Positions 1-8,738 of a stretch of 64,000 nt of DNA are shown piece by piece. Position numbers and translations under genes: made by a program. The notes beneath the pieces are model-generated. The model searched no databases and had not been told where the DNA came from. It saw only the letters and a program-made list of their open reading frames with translations. Each line of letters opens with the position of its first letter. Within the stretch, counting starts at the first letter, position 1. Source of the DNA: Endozoicomonas sp965261315. GTDB lineage: Bacteria > Pseudomonadota > Gammaproteobacteria > Pseudomonadales > Endozoicomonadaceae. Where the stretch lies: contig CBDHDM010000133.1 of the NCBI GenBank assembly GCA_965261315.1, positions 1-64,000 of the forward strand. The letters are read 5' to 3'.

Positions 1-818
1 GATCCATCAGAGGTACCACGAGGTCTTCGGCGACATCACTGATCTTGTAAAGATCAACACCAGTTTCAACACCCATGCGATCCAATACCGCTACAAACAC
101 TTCTAATGGTGTATTGCCTGCACCGGCACCCAGGCCTGCTACAGAACCATCAATTCGTGAGGCACCCGCTTCAATGGCTGCCAGAGAGTTGGCAATACCC
201 ATCGCCATATTGTGATGACCATGGAAGCCTATTTCTGTTTCCGGCTTCAGCTCTGCACGCAAGAGCCCCAGCTTTTCTGTCACTTCGTCCGGCAGCATAT
301 AACCGGCAGAGTCGGTGCAGTAGATACAGTTGGCACCGTAACTCTCCATCAACCGGGCCTGTTCCAGAATTTTCTCGGCACTGACCATGTGCGCCATCAT
401 CAGAAAGCCCACAGTATCCATGCCCATCTTGGCAGACATGCCAATATGCTGCTCAGACACATCCGCTTCAGTACAATGCGTTGCTACCCGTATGGTAGAA
501 ACACCCAGATCTTTTGCCATCCGCAAGTGATTCCAGAGTACCAATACCAGGCAACTGCAAAGCAGAGATTTTGGCATTTTTCATTTTGGGAATAACGGCA
601 TCCAGATATTCTTCGTCACTGTGGGCTGGAAAGCCATAGTTAACGGATGCGCCACCCAGTCCATCGCCGTGGGTGACTTCGATCAGGGGAATACCGGCCT
701 CATCCATCGCAGTGGCAATATTCACCATTTCATCCAGAGAAATCTGATGCTGCTTGGCATGCATACCGTCCCGCAGACACATATCATGGAGGGTGACTTT
801 TTTACCTTTCAGGTTCAT
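1..818 (-). pseudogene. hsaF: 4-hydroxy-2-oxovalerate (oxohexanoate) aldolase HsaF, partial and frame-disrupted
   Basis: Aldolase of the last steps of steroid A/B-ring breakdown: it splits 4-hydroxy-2-oxohexanoate into pyruvate and propanal, working as a channelled complex with the HsaG dehydrogenase encoded just upstream. The N-terminus carries the metal-binding LRDG motif and VTHGDGLGG. The downstream frame continues with RVATHCTEADVS, GFHGHHN and GAGAGNTPLEV, all typical of the DmpG/HsaF family. The frame breaks near 521-522; removing one G of a GG pair (minus strand) joins both parts as ESLAMAKDLGVST. The gene runs off the left edge, so the C-terminus is missing. The start ATG at 818 has GGAG 8 nt upstream and lies 3 nt after the hsaG stop, fitting an hsaD-hsaE-hsaG-hsaF operon. 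The frameshift is probably a sequence error. Confidence 0.85.
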
Positions 819-821
819 TGC

Positions 822-1736
822 TTATTCTCCACGTGCCGGTAAAGTGATAGCGCCCTTCGCCGCTTCTTCAGCAAACATCTCAGCGGTTCTGAGGCCTGCA
901 GCGGTCATGATGTCGAGGTTACCGGCATACTTGGGCAGAAAATCACCAAGACCTTCAACCTCCATGAAAACAGTAACCCGATTACCATCGAAAATTGGAC
1001 CATTCACCAGTCGATAGCCCAGTACATACTTCTGAACCTCAGCCACCATGTCGTGAACCGACTGAGTGATCGCTCTCTGATCCGGCGCTTCTGTGGTCAG
1101 ACAGTGGATGGTGTCACGCATGATCAGTGGTGGCTCAGCAGGGTTAATGATAATGATCGCCTTGCCCTTCTTGGCGCCACCGACCTTTTCAACGGCTCCG
1201 GACGTGGTTCGGGTAAATTCATCAATATTTTGTCGTGTACCAGGTCCTACGGAACGGGACGATACCGTGGCAACAATCTCACCGTACTCCACTTCCTGAA
1301 CTCGAGAGACAGCCGCCACCATAGGGATGGTCGCCTGCCCACCACAGGTCACCATATTCACGTTGAGCTTCAACTCTTCCGTATGTTCTCTGAGATTCAC
1401 AGGAGGCACACAGAAAGGACCGATAGCAGCAGGGGTCAAATCAATCATGATCACACCCAACTCGTTCAGCTTACGGCTGTTCTCTGCATGAACGTAGGCT
1501 GATGTCGCATCAAACGCGATGCGGATATCGTCCTTAATAACATGAGGAAGTACACCATCAACGCCTTCTGAGGAAGTCTTGATGCCCATTTCACGAGCAC
1601 GCTTCAAACCTTCTGATTCAGGATCAATACCCACCATCCAGACCGGCTCGATCCATTCAGAGCGCTTCATTTTCATCAACAGGTCGGTACCAATATTGCC
1701 CGGCCCGATGATGATTGCCTTCAGTTTCTGACTCAT
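822..1736 (-). CDS. hsaG: Acylating acetaldehyde/propanal dehydrogenase HsaG
   Basis: NAD-dependent CoA-acylating aldehyde dehydrogenase (DmpF/BphJ/HsaG family, about 304 aa, the usual length). It turns the propanal made by HsaF into propanoyl-CoA. Visible features: Rossmann GPGNIGTDL near the N-terminus and NMVTCGGQATIP with the catalytic Cys of the family. I start at the ATG at 1736 (MSQKLKA) because GGAG lies about 8 nt before it; an ATG five codons upstream would overlap the hsaE stop. Located between hsaE and hsaF in a tight minus-strand operon. Known aldolase-dehydrogenase pairs of this type form one complex, and the adjacent hsaF supports that here. Confidence 0.93.
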   Translation of the reverse strand: MSQKLKAIIIGPGNIGTDLLMKMKRSEWIEPVWMVGIDPESEGLKRAREMGIKTSSEGVDGVLPHVIKDDIRIAFDATSAYVHAENSRKLNELGVIMIDLTPAAIGPFCVPPVNLREHTEELKLNVNMVTCGGQATIPMVAAVSRVQEVEYGEIVATVSSRSVGPGTRQNIDEFTRTTSGAVEKVGGAKKGKAIIIINPAEPPLIMRDTIHCLTTEAPDQRAITQSVHDMVAEVQKYVLGYRLVNGPIFDGNRVTVFMEVEGLGDFLPKYAGNLDIMTAAGLRTAEMFAEEAAKGAITLPARGE

Positions 1737-1740
1737 CTTT

Positions 1741-2532
1741 TTATTCTCCAAATGTCACAGCGGCCTTGCCTAAACCTTCAATCTCCAGCTCCATCACATC
1801 ACCTGGTTGAACAGGCTCAAGAGGTACAAGGGAGCCAGACAGAATTATTTCACCCGCCTTGAAAGGAATACCAAACTCACCAAGGGTATTGGCCAACCAG
1901 GCAACCGCCGTTAATGGGTCCCCCTGAACGGCTGCCCCAACACCTTCACTGATCAACTGACCATTTTTATAAACTTTCATCTGCGCGGCGGGCAGATCAA
2001 TAGATCGTGGATCAACGGCCTCTTCGCCCAACACAAAAACACCACAGGAAGCGTTATCAGAAACCGTATCCTGTATCTTGATCTGCCAGTTATGAATACG
2101 GGAGTCTACAATTTCAAAACAGGGAAAAACCGACTCGGTTGCATCCAGTACATCCTGTTCAGTCACACCAGGGCCCACCAGATCCTTTTTCAGTTTAAAG
2201 GCAATTTCGCCCTCAGCTCTGGGCTGTATGAGTTTATTGTCTGAACAGGAAATGGTTTCCCCATTGTTGAACCACATCTGCTCGGTAATAAACCCAAAGT
2301 CTGGCTGGTGAACATTCAGCATGTCCTGAACCGCCTTGGACGTTACACCTATTTTTTTGCCAACGATCCGATCGCCAGCAGCAACCCGGCGTTCCACCAT
2401 GTGAAGGGAAATGTGGTAGGCATCGTCAATAGAAATATCGCTCTCACGTTCCGTTAGCGGGGCAATGGTCTGGCCATTGGTTAAGGCCTCATAGAGTTCA
2501 TCACCGTACTGCGCTCTTTTATCTTTATTCAT
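1741..2532 (-). CDS. hsaE: 2-hydroxypenta/hexa-2,4-dienoate hydratase HsaE
   Basis: Hydratase of the meta-cleavage lower pathway (fumarylacetoacetate hydrolase-like fold, about 263 aa). In steroid degradation it adds water to 2-hydroxyhexa-2,4-dienoate released by HsaD. Family features seen: GKKIGVTSKAVQ, DFGFITEQM, RAEGEIAFKL (metal-binding acidic residues) and a C-terminal GEIILSGSLVP. The ATG at 2532 overlaps the hsaD stop as ATGA, so translation is probably coupled; a start seven codons further upstream is possible but less likely. Its stop is 4 nt before the hsaG start. Confidence 0.92.
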   Translation of the reverse strand: MNKDKRAQYGDELYEALTNGQTIAPLTERESDISIDDAYHISLHMVERRVAAGDRIVGKKIGVTSKAVQDMLNVHQPDFGFITEQMWFNNGETISCSDNKLIQPRAEGEIAFKLKKDLVGPGVTEQDVLDATESVFPCFEIVDSRIHNWQIKIQDTVSDNASCGVFVLGEEAVDPRSIDLPAAQMKVYKNGQLISEGVGAAVQGDPLTAVAWLANTLGEFGIPFKAGEIILSGSLVPLEPVQPGDVMELEIEGLGKAAVTFGE

Positions 2533-3347
2533 TGTTTTATAAAATCCAGACATTGCCGGTTAAACCAGTCCTGATGTTCAACCATCACCCAGTGACCACA
2601 CTTACTCAGCAGGGTAAAACGAATATTACTGCAGCCCTTCATCATGGTGTCGGCACCACGGGAAGGGCAAAACTTGTCATTAACGCCCCAGATACCGAAG
2701 ATGGGACAGTTCAACTCATGAAGGCGGGAGGTCATGTTTGGCACCTGCATGGTTGACAGCACACAGGCAGGCTGTTCATGGACGACAGCAACTCGTTCAT
2801 TCACCGTTTCATCGGTCACCTGTGACGCATCATAGAGCTGAAGACCCAACAGACGTTTCATTCCAGAGGCTTCTTTTAGTTCTCCAGAAGCAAATGCAGC
2901 CGCCATCTTCTGAATACCTTCCATCTCCTGGAAGTACTGTTCTTTTTCCATCAATCCGCCCGGGGCCATAAGAATCAGCTTTGTAACCAGTTCGGGATAG
3001 TCCAGCGTCAGTTTGATGGCAATGGCGCCACCCAGTGAGTTCCCCACCAGGGTGACAGAATCAATAGCCAGTTGATCAATCAAACCTTTGACGGCAGCAA
3101 CAAAAAAATCGAGGGTGTATTCAGTCTCCGGTTTATCGCTCAAACCATAACCGGGAAGATCAGGAACGATGGCTCTCACACCGGCTTCTGCAAAAATCGG
3201 GTAGTTGCCCTTGAAATTGCTGTAACCACTGGCACCGGGTCCACTGCCATGCAGGAACAGTACAGCTTCTCCCTGACCGGCTTCGTGGTAGTGAAGTGAC
3301 AGACCATCTTCCAATTGAACAAAATGCCCCTCTGGAATTGCACTCAT
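2529..3347 (-). CDS. hsaD: Meta-cleavage product hydrolase HsaD (alpha/beta hydrolase)
   Basis: C-C bond hydrolase that cleaves the extradiol ring-cleavage product of the steroid A ring (4,9-DSHA) into the C/D-ring acid HIP and 2-hydroxyhexadienoate. It is 272 aa, the usual length. Sequence shows the oxyanion-loop motif HGSGPGASGYSNF, nucleophile elbow VGNSLGGAIA (Ser), acid GVNDKFCP (Asp) and KCGHWVMVEH (His), i.e. the BphD/HsaD triad. It opens the hsaD-E-G-F operon and is divergent from an SDR gene. The shared upstream region carries one of the three 18-bp inverted repeats (3405-3422). The dioxygenase HsaC that makes its substrate is not in the window. Confidence 0.93.
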   Translation of the reverse strand: MSAIPEGHFVQLEDGLSLHYHEAGQGEAVLFLHGSGPGASGYSNFKGNYPIFAEAGVRAIVPDLPGYGLSDKPETEYTLDFFVAAVKGLIDQLAIDSVTLVGNSLGGAIAIKLTLDYPELVTKLILMAPGGLMEKEQYFQEMEGIQKMAAAFASGELKEASGMKRLLGLQLYDASQVTDETVNERVAVVHEQPACVLSTMQVPNMTSRLHELNCPIFGIWGVNDKFCPSRGADTMMKGCSNIRFTLLSKCGHWVMVEHQDWFNRQCLDFIKQ

Positions 3348-3404
3348 TACCCGCTCTCCTTCTTGTTATTGTCAGGCATTTTTTCAATGGCAGGCAAGAG
3401 CAAC

Positions 3405-3422
3405 ATCGTCCAACAAGACTAA
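3405..3422. promoter_or_regulatory. Candidate steroid-cluster operator, copy A
   Basis: Imperfect inverted repeat ATCGTCC-AACA-AGACTAA (7-4-7), 58 nt upstream of the hsaD start and 90 nt upstream of the divergent SDR start. The same 18-bp pattern occurs at 12652-12669 and 18937-18954, both also in divergent intergenic regions of the steroid cluster. Function as a repressor or activator site is inferred. Confidence 0.5.
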
Positions 3423-3511
3423 TACAGCCCCAGACTCAGTGGGTAACATCGTAGACTTAATGAAAAAATAAAAGAACAAATGCCCATAGCTAATAAAAAG
3501 GGATGGTAGTA

Positions 3512-4306
3512 ATGAGTAACCCTCTGGATTTTACCGGTAAAGTCGTTTTGGTCACCGGTGGTGGCAAAGGTGCTGGTAAAGGTATCAGTGAACGTTTCTT
3601 ACAGCAGGGTGCCCATGTCGTAATCTGTGGACGTCAGGAGCCGGATAACCTGCCTTCTGCAATTAGCCCACAGGGAAATCAAAATACGGCCGCCTTCTTT
3701 CCCTGTGATGTCCGGGATCTGGAGCAGATCGATCAACTGATTGGCAACACCATCAAAACGTTTGGTCGTCTGGATGTTCTGGTCAACAATGCCGGTGGCG
3801 CTCCCAATACCGATGCAGCCACCGTATCACCCCGTTTTTCTGAATCCATCATTCGCCTGAACCTGATCGCACCGCTGAATCTGTGCCAGAAAGCCAATGC
3901 CGTCATGCAGGAACAGGCTGAAGGCGGGGTGATTATCAATATCTGCAGCGTCAGCGCCAAACGCCCTTCTCCAGGAACCGCAGCCTACGGTGCCGCAAAA
4001 TCAGGTCTTTTAAACCTGACACAATCGCTGGCTGTCGAGTGGGCACCTAAGGTTCGAGTGAATGCGGTTACTGCTGGTTTGATTCTCACAGAACAGGCTC
4101 ACCTGCATTATGGTGATGAAGACGGCATTGCCAGTGTCGCCCAAACCGTTCCACTACAGCGACTGGCAACTCCCTCCGATATAGGCGACACTTGTTTGTA
4201 CTTGGCATCACCACTTTCATCCTACGTTAGTGGTGCTGATATCACGGTTCATGGTGGTGGAGAAAAACCGGCATTCCTGAATGCGGCAGAAAACACATCA
4301 CCATAA
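3512..4306 (+). CDS. Short-chain dehydrogenase/reductase
   Basis: NAD(P)-dependent SDR of the classical type, about 264 aa. Cofactor loop TGGGKGAGKG near residue 15, NNAGG near residue 92, catalytic Ser in NICSVSAK and YxxxK in AYGAAKSGL are all visible. The family oxidises or reduces hydroxyl/keto groups; the position, divergent from hsaD and before a SRPBCC gene, suggests a hydroxysteroid or hydroxyacyl-CoA substrate, but the exact one cannot be read from sequence. Two in-frame ATGs exist (3503 and 3512); the second is favoured because AAGGGA is too close to the first. Confidence 0.88.
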   Translation: MSNPLDFTGKVVLVTGGGKGAGKGISERFLQQGAHVVICGRQEPDNLPSAISPQGNQNTAAFFPCDVRDLEQIDQLIGNTIKTFGRLDVLVNNAGGAPNTDAATVSPRFSESIIRLNLIAPLNLCQKANAVMQEQAEGGVIINICSVSAKRPSPGTAAYGAAKSGLLNLTQSLAVEWAPKVRVNAVTAGLILTEQAHLHYGDEDGIASVAQTVPLQRLATPSDIGDTCLYLASPLSSYVSGADITVHGGGEKPAFLNAAENTSP

Positions 4307-4332
4307 ACCATTGACGGTGGAGGATAATAACA

Positions 4333-4821
4333 ATGACGTCAGAAGCAACCAGCACCATCGATATTGACCTGCCCCTGGAGAAATCCTGGGAAATTCTTCG
4401 TGATTTTACCCAGGCAGTAAATTACGTTCCGAACCTGACTGGCTGTGAGCTCCACCCCGGACCAGAGGAAGGTAAAGGTGCCAGCCGAAGAGTCTTTCAG
4501 AAAAACGGAAAATTTCTCGATGAAACGGTCACCCACTGGCGGGAAAAACAGGGCTTTGTGATTCGTCTACATGAAGGTGATGGCCCTGCACCAGCGCCTT
4601 TTCGGGAAGCCTGTTTTATCTACAAAATCCAGCCAAAAGGTGACAAGACTCAGCTGACCACCACCATGAGCTACACCATCCGCTTTGGTTTCCTGGGCAA
4701 ATTACTGGATAAGTTCTTTGTTAAAAAAGCACTGGATGGGGCCGTTAACAAAATTTCCCGCAATATGAAAAGCTATTACGAAACGGGAGTTCCTAGTAAT
4801 AAATCCATTCCAGAAGCGTAA
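4333..4821 (+). CDS. SRPBCC (START/polyketide-cyclase-like) family protein
   Basis: 162-aa single-domain protein with the layout of the SRPBCC ligand-binding fold: an N-terminal strand (STIDIDLPLEKSWEILRDF), helix, central strands and a long C-terminal helix. Such proteins bind hydrophobic small molecules or act as cyclases or ligand carriers. A strong GGAGG lies 10 nt upstream. It follows the SDR by 26 nt and is likely co-transcribed. A role with steroid ligands is inference from the neighbourhood; no catalytic residues can be pointed to. Confidence 0.75.
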   Translation: MTSEATSTIDIDLPLEKSWEILRDFTQAVNYVPNLTGCELHPGPEEGKGASRRVFQKNGKFLDETVTHWREKQGFVIRLHEGDGPAPAPFREACFIYKIQPKGDKTQLTTTMSYTIRFGFLGKLLDKFFVKKALDGAVNKISRNMKSYYETGVPSNKSIPEA

Positions 4822-5135
4822 AATCAGATATTGCCGCTTGATAGCCCTCTGGCGGCAAGCTTATTTACATTTGAACCACGAATTATTGAAAATTCATACG
4901 CTATGCTATTGGTCGCAACTAATAGCACATTTAGCGATTCATAAAGCCTGTACAAGGCGAATCCATATTCATTTTAACCAACCCGTAAGTTTATCTGATG
5001 CCTTATGTCAACAGAGCCTGGCATACCAATGCAATCTTCCGAATATCGCTGAAAATGGTTTTGAACTTTTCATAATAAAAACCACCTGAATTTGACAATA
5101 AGCAAGCCACTATTTCAAAAGCAAAACGGAGAGTT
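4822..5135. other. Intergenic stretch without a recognisable gene
   Basis: About 310 bases between the SRPBCC gene and the amidase remnant. It has a small open frame (4838-5089) with no motif I recognise. No clear terminator or repeat seen. Confidence 0.5.
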
Positions 5136-6308
5136 TTGGTGCATTCCCATTTATCATATTCACCTGTAAATACAAACACTCATACTCTCTTGGACAACAC
5201 GCCTGAGTGTTACACCGAACAGCAAAAAGCTCAATTCACCGGCCGAAACGTGACCATTGATCAACTCACGGGGAATATCGGCAGGTTATCCAAGTGCCCA
5301 CCAGAAAGCTGGGCCCCACATTTTGGGCTGACCGCAACAAGTTCCGGATTGGAATTTATGAGCTGGTTACTTGACCGTGTACCCGCTCCGATTGTTAATG
5401 CTTTAAGGTATATCGGAGGATTAGGCGAGCATAAATTTCAGGTACTGGAGTTTGATAAAGTCAGTAGTACGCCATCTATTGGGAGGCTGGTATTTGACAC
5501 ACTGGAAGATTCCGAAACCCGGTGAAGCTACAACACCCCACCCATCCACATCAGCGGTTTCCAGTAGCCTGCAAGATTCGGATTTACCCCACAGAGAAAT
5601 GACAAAAGGGATGTAGCAACGAAAAATATCAACTTAATAAAGGCGTACGGCCAACACCTTCAGAATCAAGGCAGAGAGTTAAAAACAACGGACACACTGG
5701 ATCTTGAGAACCATCCTGATAACTTTAGAAGAGCCGCTTTAAGCCATATGGGTGATTTCGGAAAAACTGAAAGCCAACGCTATGATTCCCTGTCAGATGT
5801 ACAAAAACAAAATGCCAGCCCGGAACTGAAAGCCAATATCGTCCTGGCAAAATCATCCACACCAAGAATGAATCAAATATGGGATACCGACGCAGAGTTA
5901 TTAAAAGAGCGGTTCAAAGCTCTACATGATCGTGGAATCCATGTAATCATGACACCAACGACCCTTACCACAGCGCCAAAGGTGACTAATGAAGAACAGC
6001 GCACGGGTAAATCAAGTCCCCGAGATGCACTTTCCACCAGTGCATTAACCTGCTGGGCGAATGTCACCGGAACGGCTTCGGTCAGTATTCCCATTGGCCA
6101 GAGTAATAAAGGACTGCCTGTAGGGGCTATGCTAACAAGCACGTCAGACCAGGTCGGTATTCTTGATTTAGCCAGGCTTGCCGTTGAGATTGAGGGTGTT
6201 TGCCTGCAAAAGGATAACCGGGAAAAACTTTTACTGAGAAAACCCGATATCTATATTGATCCTGACACCTTCACAATATTCCGGACACTTTTTGATAATA
6301 TCCGGTGA
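5136..6308 (+). pseudogene. Amidase-signature enzyme remnant
   Basis: Two open stretches (5136-5525 and from about 5570 to 6308) lie in the same frame, separated by two in-frame stops (TGA 5523-5525, TAG near 5568). The second part matches the C-terminal third of amidase-signature hydrolases: HVIMTPTTLTTAPKV, then ALTCWANVTGTASVSIPIG and GLPVGAMLTS, the typical 'nltG.Pa.s.PiG...lPvG' region. The conserved N-terminal Lys and Gly/Ser-rich catalytic signature is absent, so the gene has lost its active site. The first part (hydrophobic LEFMSWLLDRVPAPIV) recalls the long insert of fatty-acid-amide-hydrolase-type members, but that is weak. Several base errors could explain the stops; the missing N-terminus cannot be explained that way. 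Confidence 0.6.
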
Positions 6309-6424
6309 TGTGGGAAATCAGCAAATAGAATAGCGGGCGGACAGAGAAAGGTTTGGAGCTCTATTTACTCAGCGTGGTTGATCTTACGTCCAATACTGCT
6401 TATGCACTTGAAGAAAAACAGACA

Positions 6425-6551
6425 CCCCAAAGGATTTCGAGTTGCTACAAGACAGCAAGGGAACGAAACCCCAGGAGCTTAGACAAACTACGTGACTGAG
6501 GTGAGCGAGTGCAGCCAACGCAGTAGCAACTTCAAAGGCAACGGATATAAC
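6425..6551. repeat. Dispersed inverted-repeat element, family B copy 1
   Basis: Begins with CCCCAAAGGATTTCGAGTTGCTAC-type sequence (6425-6448) and ends with GTAGCAACTTCAAAGGC...ATATAAC (6523-6551). The inner GTTGCTAC/GTAGCAAC arms are inverted. The same two ends, with a different and shorter middle, occur at 25300-25382 on the other strand. Non-coding; it lies downstream of the amidase remnant and the KSI/NTF2-like pair. Confidence 0.6.
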
Positions 6552-6578
6552 ACCATCATGATATAAATCAGAATATAG

Positions 6579-7004
6579 CTACTCCGTGATAGAGTGAGCC
6601 TGAAAAACAGTTTTAACAATTTTCCACAGACCATCAATACGGCGATACTCATCCTGATAAAAGCCACCAAGCTGGCGGGTAGCTCCAGTATCGCCATTAA
6701 TGTTGAAGTAATACAGAGCCCACCTTGCTGCAGCCTGATCACCATCCACCTCAATTTCAGGATTAGCGCCATGGTGAAGGTCAATGACATAATCATGACA
6801 GGCCATCTCCTGGAACAGCCCAACAAAACTGTCACGATCTTTAAAAAGGCCAACAGGGCCATAATCGATGACAATGTCACCCTCGGCAAAACAGTTCCTG
6901 ATTGCTTCCACTTCTTTCAGGTCACAGGCGTTCAGGTAACGGTGTTTCAGCTGACGGATATCTTCAAGGGCTTCCAGCCTTTCAATGCGCTCTTCCAGCG
7001 TCAT
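6579..7004 (-). CDS. SnoaL/NTF2-like family protein
   Basis: 141-aa protein of the SnoaL_4/NTF2-like cone fold: N-terminal RIERLEALEDIRQLKHRYL helix, ACDLKEVEAIRNCFAEGDIVID, and the closing ...YRRIDGLWKIVKTVF strand pattern. Members include dehydratases, isomerases and ring-hydroxylase small subunits. Its ATG overlaps the KSI stop as ATGA, so the two proteins are made together. It may act on a steroid intermediate; the exact reaction is unknown. Confidence 0.8.
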   Translation of the reverse strand: MTLEERIERLEALEDIRQLKHRYLNACDLKEVEAIRNCFAEGDIVIDYGPVGLFKDRDSFVGLFQEMACHDYVIDLHHGANPEIEVDGDQAAARWALYYFNINGDTGATRQLGGFYQDEYRRIDGLWKIVKTVFQAHSITE

Positions 7005-7384
7005 GCCAGCACCTCCAGGTTATCCTGACTCCAGTAGGCCTTCATGGAAGTAATTTTACCATCGTCGTTAAACTGCATGACATCGATAACCGTAATAACA
7101 CAGGGTCGTTCTTCAAAGGTCACTTTGACTTGAAAAGGAATAGCCCCCTCACCACTGATCGTTGTTCTGACGTCACCCGTTTGCTCAGCCGAGGCTTCAC
7201 TTTGCCCTAACCCTTCACGGTAAAACCGGGAAATGGCTTCAATACCCTGTAAAGGTTCAACACCCACAGGATCTTCCACAGTGGCATCAGCGGCATAAAG
7301 TTCGAGAATAGCGTCAATATCCCGCTTATTAACCAGCTGGACGTAAAGCTCCATCTTTTCACGAATGGCGGATGTAGAAATCAT
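7001..7384 (-). CDS. ksi: Steroid Delta5-3-ketoisomerase (KSI)
   Basis: 127-aa enzyme that shifts the Delta5 double bond of 3-keto-Delta5-steroids to Delta4. It closely resembles the bacterial KSIs I know from Comamonas and Pseudomonas: the catalytic Tyr in MELYVQLVNKRD (Tyr14), the proton-shuttling Asp in YAADATVEDPVG (Asp38) and the oxyanion-hole Asp in VIDVMQF (about Asp101) are all present, as is MKAYWSQDNL near the end. I use the ATG at 7384: GAGG lies 12 nt upstream, whereas it abuts the ATG at 7396. The stop overlaps the SnoaL-like gene. This is one of the strongest single pieces of evidence that the cluster handles steroids. Confidence 0.95.
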   Translation of the reverse strand: MISTSAIREKMELYVQLVNKRDIDAILELYAADATVEDPVGVEPLQGIEAISRFYREGLGQSEASAEQTGDVRTTISGEGAIPFQVKVTFEERPCVITVIDVMQFNDDGKITSMKAYWSQDNLEVLA

Positions 7385-7409
7385 TGTTATTATCATCCTC
7401 TGTTTTTTT

Positions 7410-7461
7410 AACCACGAAGATCACAAAGCCCACAAAGAAGGGCTTTGTGATCTTCGTGGTT
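7410..7461. repeat. Perfect palindromic hairpin, repeat family A copy 1
   Basis: Two 22-bp arms (7410-7431 and 7440-7461) are perfect inverted repeats around an 8-base loop. The arm contains CCACGAAGATCACAAAG. Related, less perfect hairpins occur at 10021-10080, 15252-15417 and 40274-40352. It lies between the thiolase stop and the KSI start. It is not followed by a T-run on the minus strand, so I do not call it a terminator. Confidence 0.8.
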
Positions 7462-7470
7462 CAATAAAAA

Positions 7471-8673
7471 TCAGGCTACTTCGAACAAACCTGCAGCGCC
7501 CATACCACCACCAATACACATGGTGACCACCACATATTTGGCTCCACGATGCTTACCTTCAATCAGAGAATGCCCCACCATCCGGGCACCCGACATCCCA
7601 AATGGATGGCCAACGGCGATCGCACCACCATTAACATTCAGGTTTTCATTGGGAATACCCAGCTGGTCACGACAGTAAATGACCTGACAGGCAAAAGCTT
7701 CATTCAGCTCCCAGAGACCAATGTCGTCCATTTTCAGACCATGGCGCTTCAAAAGTTTGGGAATGGCAAACACAGGACCAATACCCATTTCATCTGAAGC
7801 ACAACCCGCAACGGCAAGACCACGATAAATACCCAGTGGTTCCAGGCCTCTTTGCTCTGCCAGTTTGCTGCTCATCAAAACAGAGGCGGATGCACCATCA
7901 GACAGCTGTGAAGCGTTACCCGCTGTGATGAAACGACCTTCAGGTACCCAGTGACCATCTTTCCAGACCGGCTGCAGGCCTGCCAGGCTCTCCAGTGTTG
8001 TACTGGCTCGATTGCACTCATCCTGAGCCAGTGTCACCTCTTCATAAGTCACCTCTTTGGTTTCCTTATTGAAGATGCTCTTGGTCGTGGTCATTGGGAC
8101 AATTTCATCCGCAAAGAGGCCGGCCTTCTGGGCTTCAGCCGTTCTCAGCTGACTTTGCAGACTGTAGGCGTCCTGCGCTTCACGACTGATACCATAACGC
8201 TCAGAAACAATCTCTGCCGTTTCAATCATGGGAATATAGGCAGCAGGATCCATGGCAATGGCTGCCTTGGACAGGTTGCGATAGGTATTCTTGTGTTTGT
8301 TCTGAACCAGTGAGATTGACTCAAGACCACCTGCCACTGCGATATCAATCTCATCACACATGATGCTTTTGGCAGCAGTAGCAATCGTCATCAAACCTGA
8401 TGAACACTGACGCTCCATGGCCATACCGGGCACGCTCTCTGGCAGCCCACCAGCAATGGCACAGAGGCGACCAAGATTGTATGACTGAGTGCCCTGCTGA
8501 GCAGCCGCACCCATCAGCACATCATCCACTTCACCCGCTTCAATACCTGCACGTTTTACCGCTTCACGGACGACATGCCCACCCATGGCCGGTGCTTCGG
8601 TATCGTTAAATGCACCACGGAAAGCTTTACCAATGGCGGTACGCGCGGTTGAAACAATAACAGCGTCTTTCAT
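7471..8673 (-). CDS. Acetyl-CoA acyltransferase (thiolase)
   Basis: 400-aa thiolase, normal length. It cleaves a 3-ketoacyl-CoA with CoA to release acetyl-CoA or propionyl-CoA. All catalytic motifs are present: nucleophile Cys in MERQCSSGL, GHPFGMSGAR with the His, and CIGGGMGAA with the second Cys; NEAFA is also seen. In steroid degraders such thiolases act on side-chain or ring-derived CoA esters; a FadA5- or FadA6-like role is likely, but which one I cannot tell. The ATG at 8673 has AAGGAA upstream and is preferred to the one eight codons earlier. Confidence 0.9.
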   Translation of the reverse strand: MKDAVIVSTARTAIGKAFRGAFNDTEAPAMGGHVVREAVKRAGIEAGEVDDVLMGAAAQQGTQSYNLGRLCAIAGGLPESVPGMAMERQCSSGLMTIATAAKSIMCDEIDIAVAGGLESISLVQNKHKNTYRNLSKAAIAMDPAAYIPMIETAEIVSERYGISREAQDAYSLQSQLRTAEAQKAGLFADEIVPMTTTKSIFNKETKEVTYEEVTLAQDECNRASTTLESLAGLQPVWKDGHWVPEGRFITAGNASQLSDGASASVLMSSKLAEQRGLEPLGIYRGLAVAGCASDEMGIGPVFAIPKLLKRHGLKMDDIGLWELNEAFACQVIYCRDQLGIPNENLNVNGGAIAVGHPFGMSGARMVGHSLIEGKHRGAKYVVVTMCIGGGMGAAGLFEVA

Positions 8674-8738
8674 TGTTCTTATTCCTTGCTCGAGCATTTC
8701 ATGAAGTTTTGGACCGTTTTTTTTGTCGGGCCAACTTC

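Noticed and set aside
4838..5089. 83-codon frame before the amidase remnant
   Set aside because: No RBS, no recognisable motif, and it is in a different frame from the amidase remnant.
7410..7461. Perfect hairpin as a terminator between thiolase and KSI
   Set aside because: On the transcribed minus strand the hairpin is followed by A-run, not T-run, and relatives of it occur elsewhere; repeat is the better reading.
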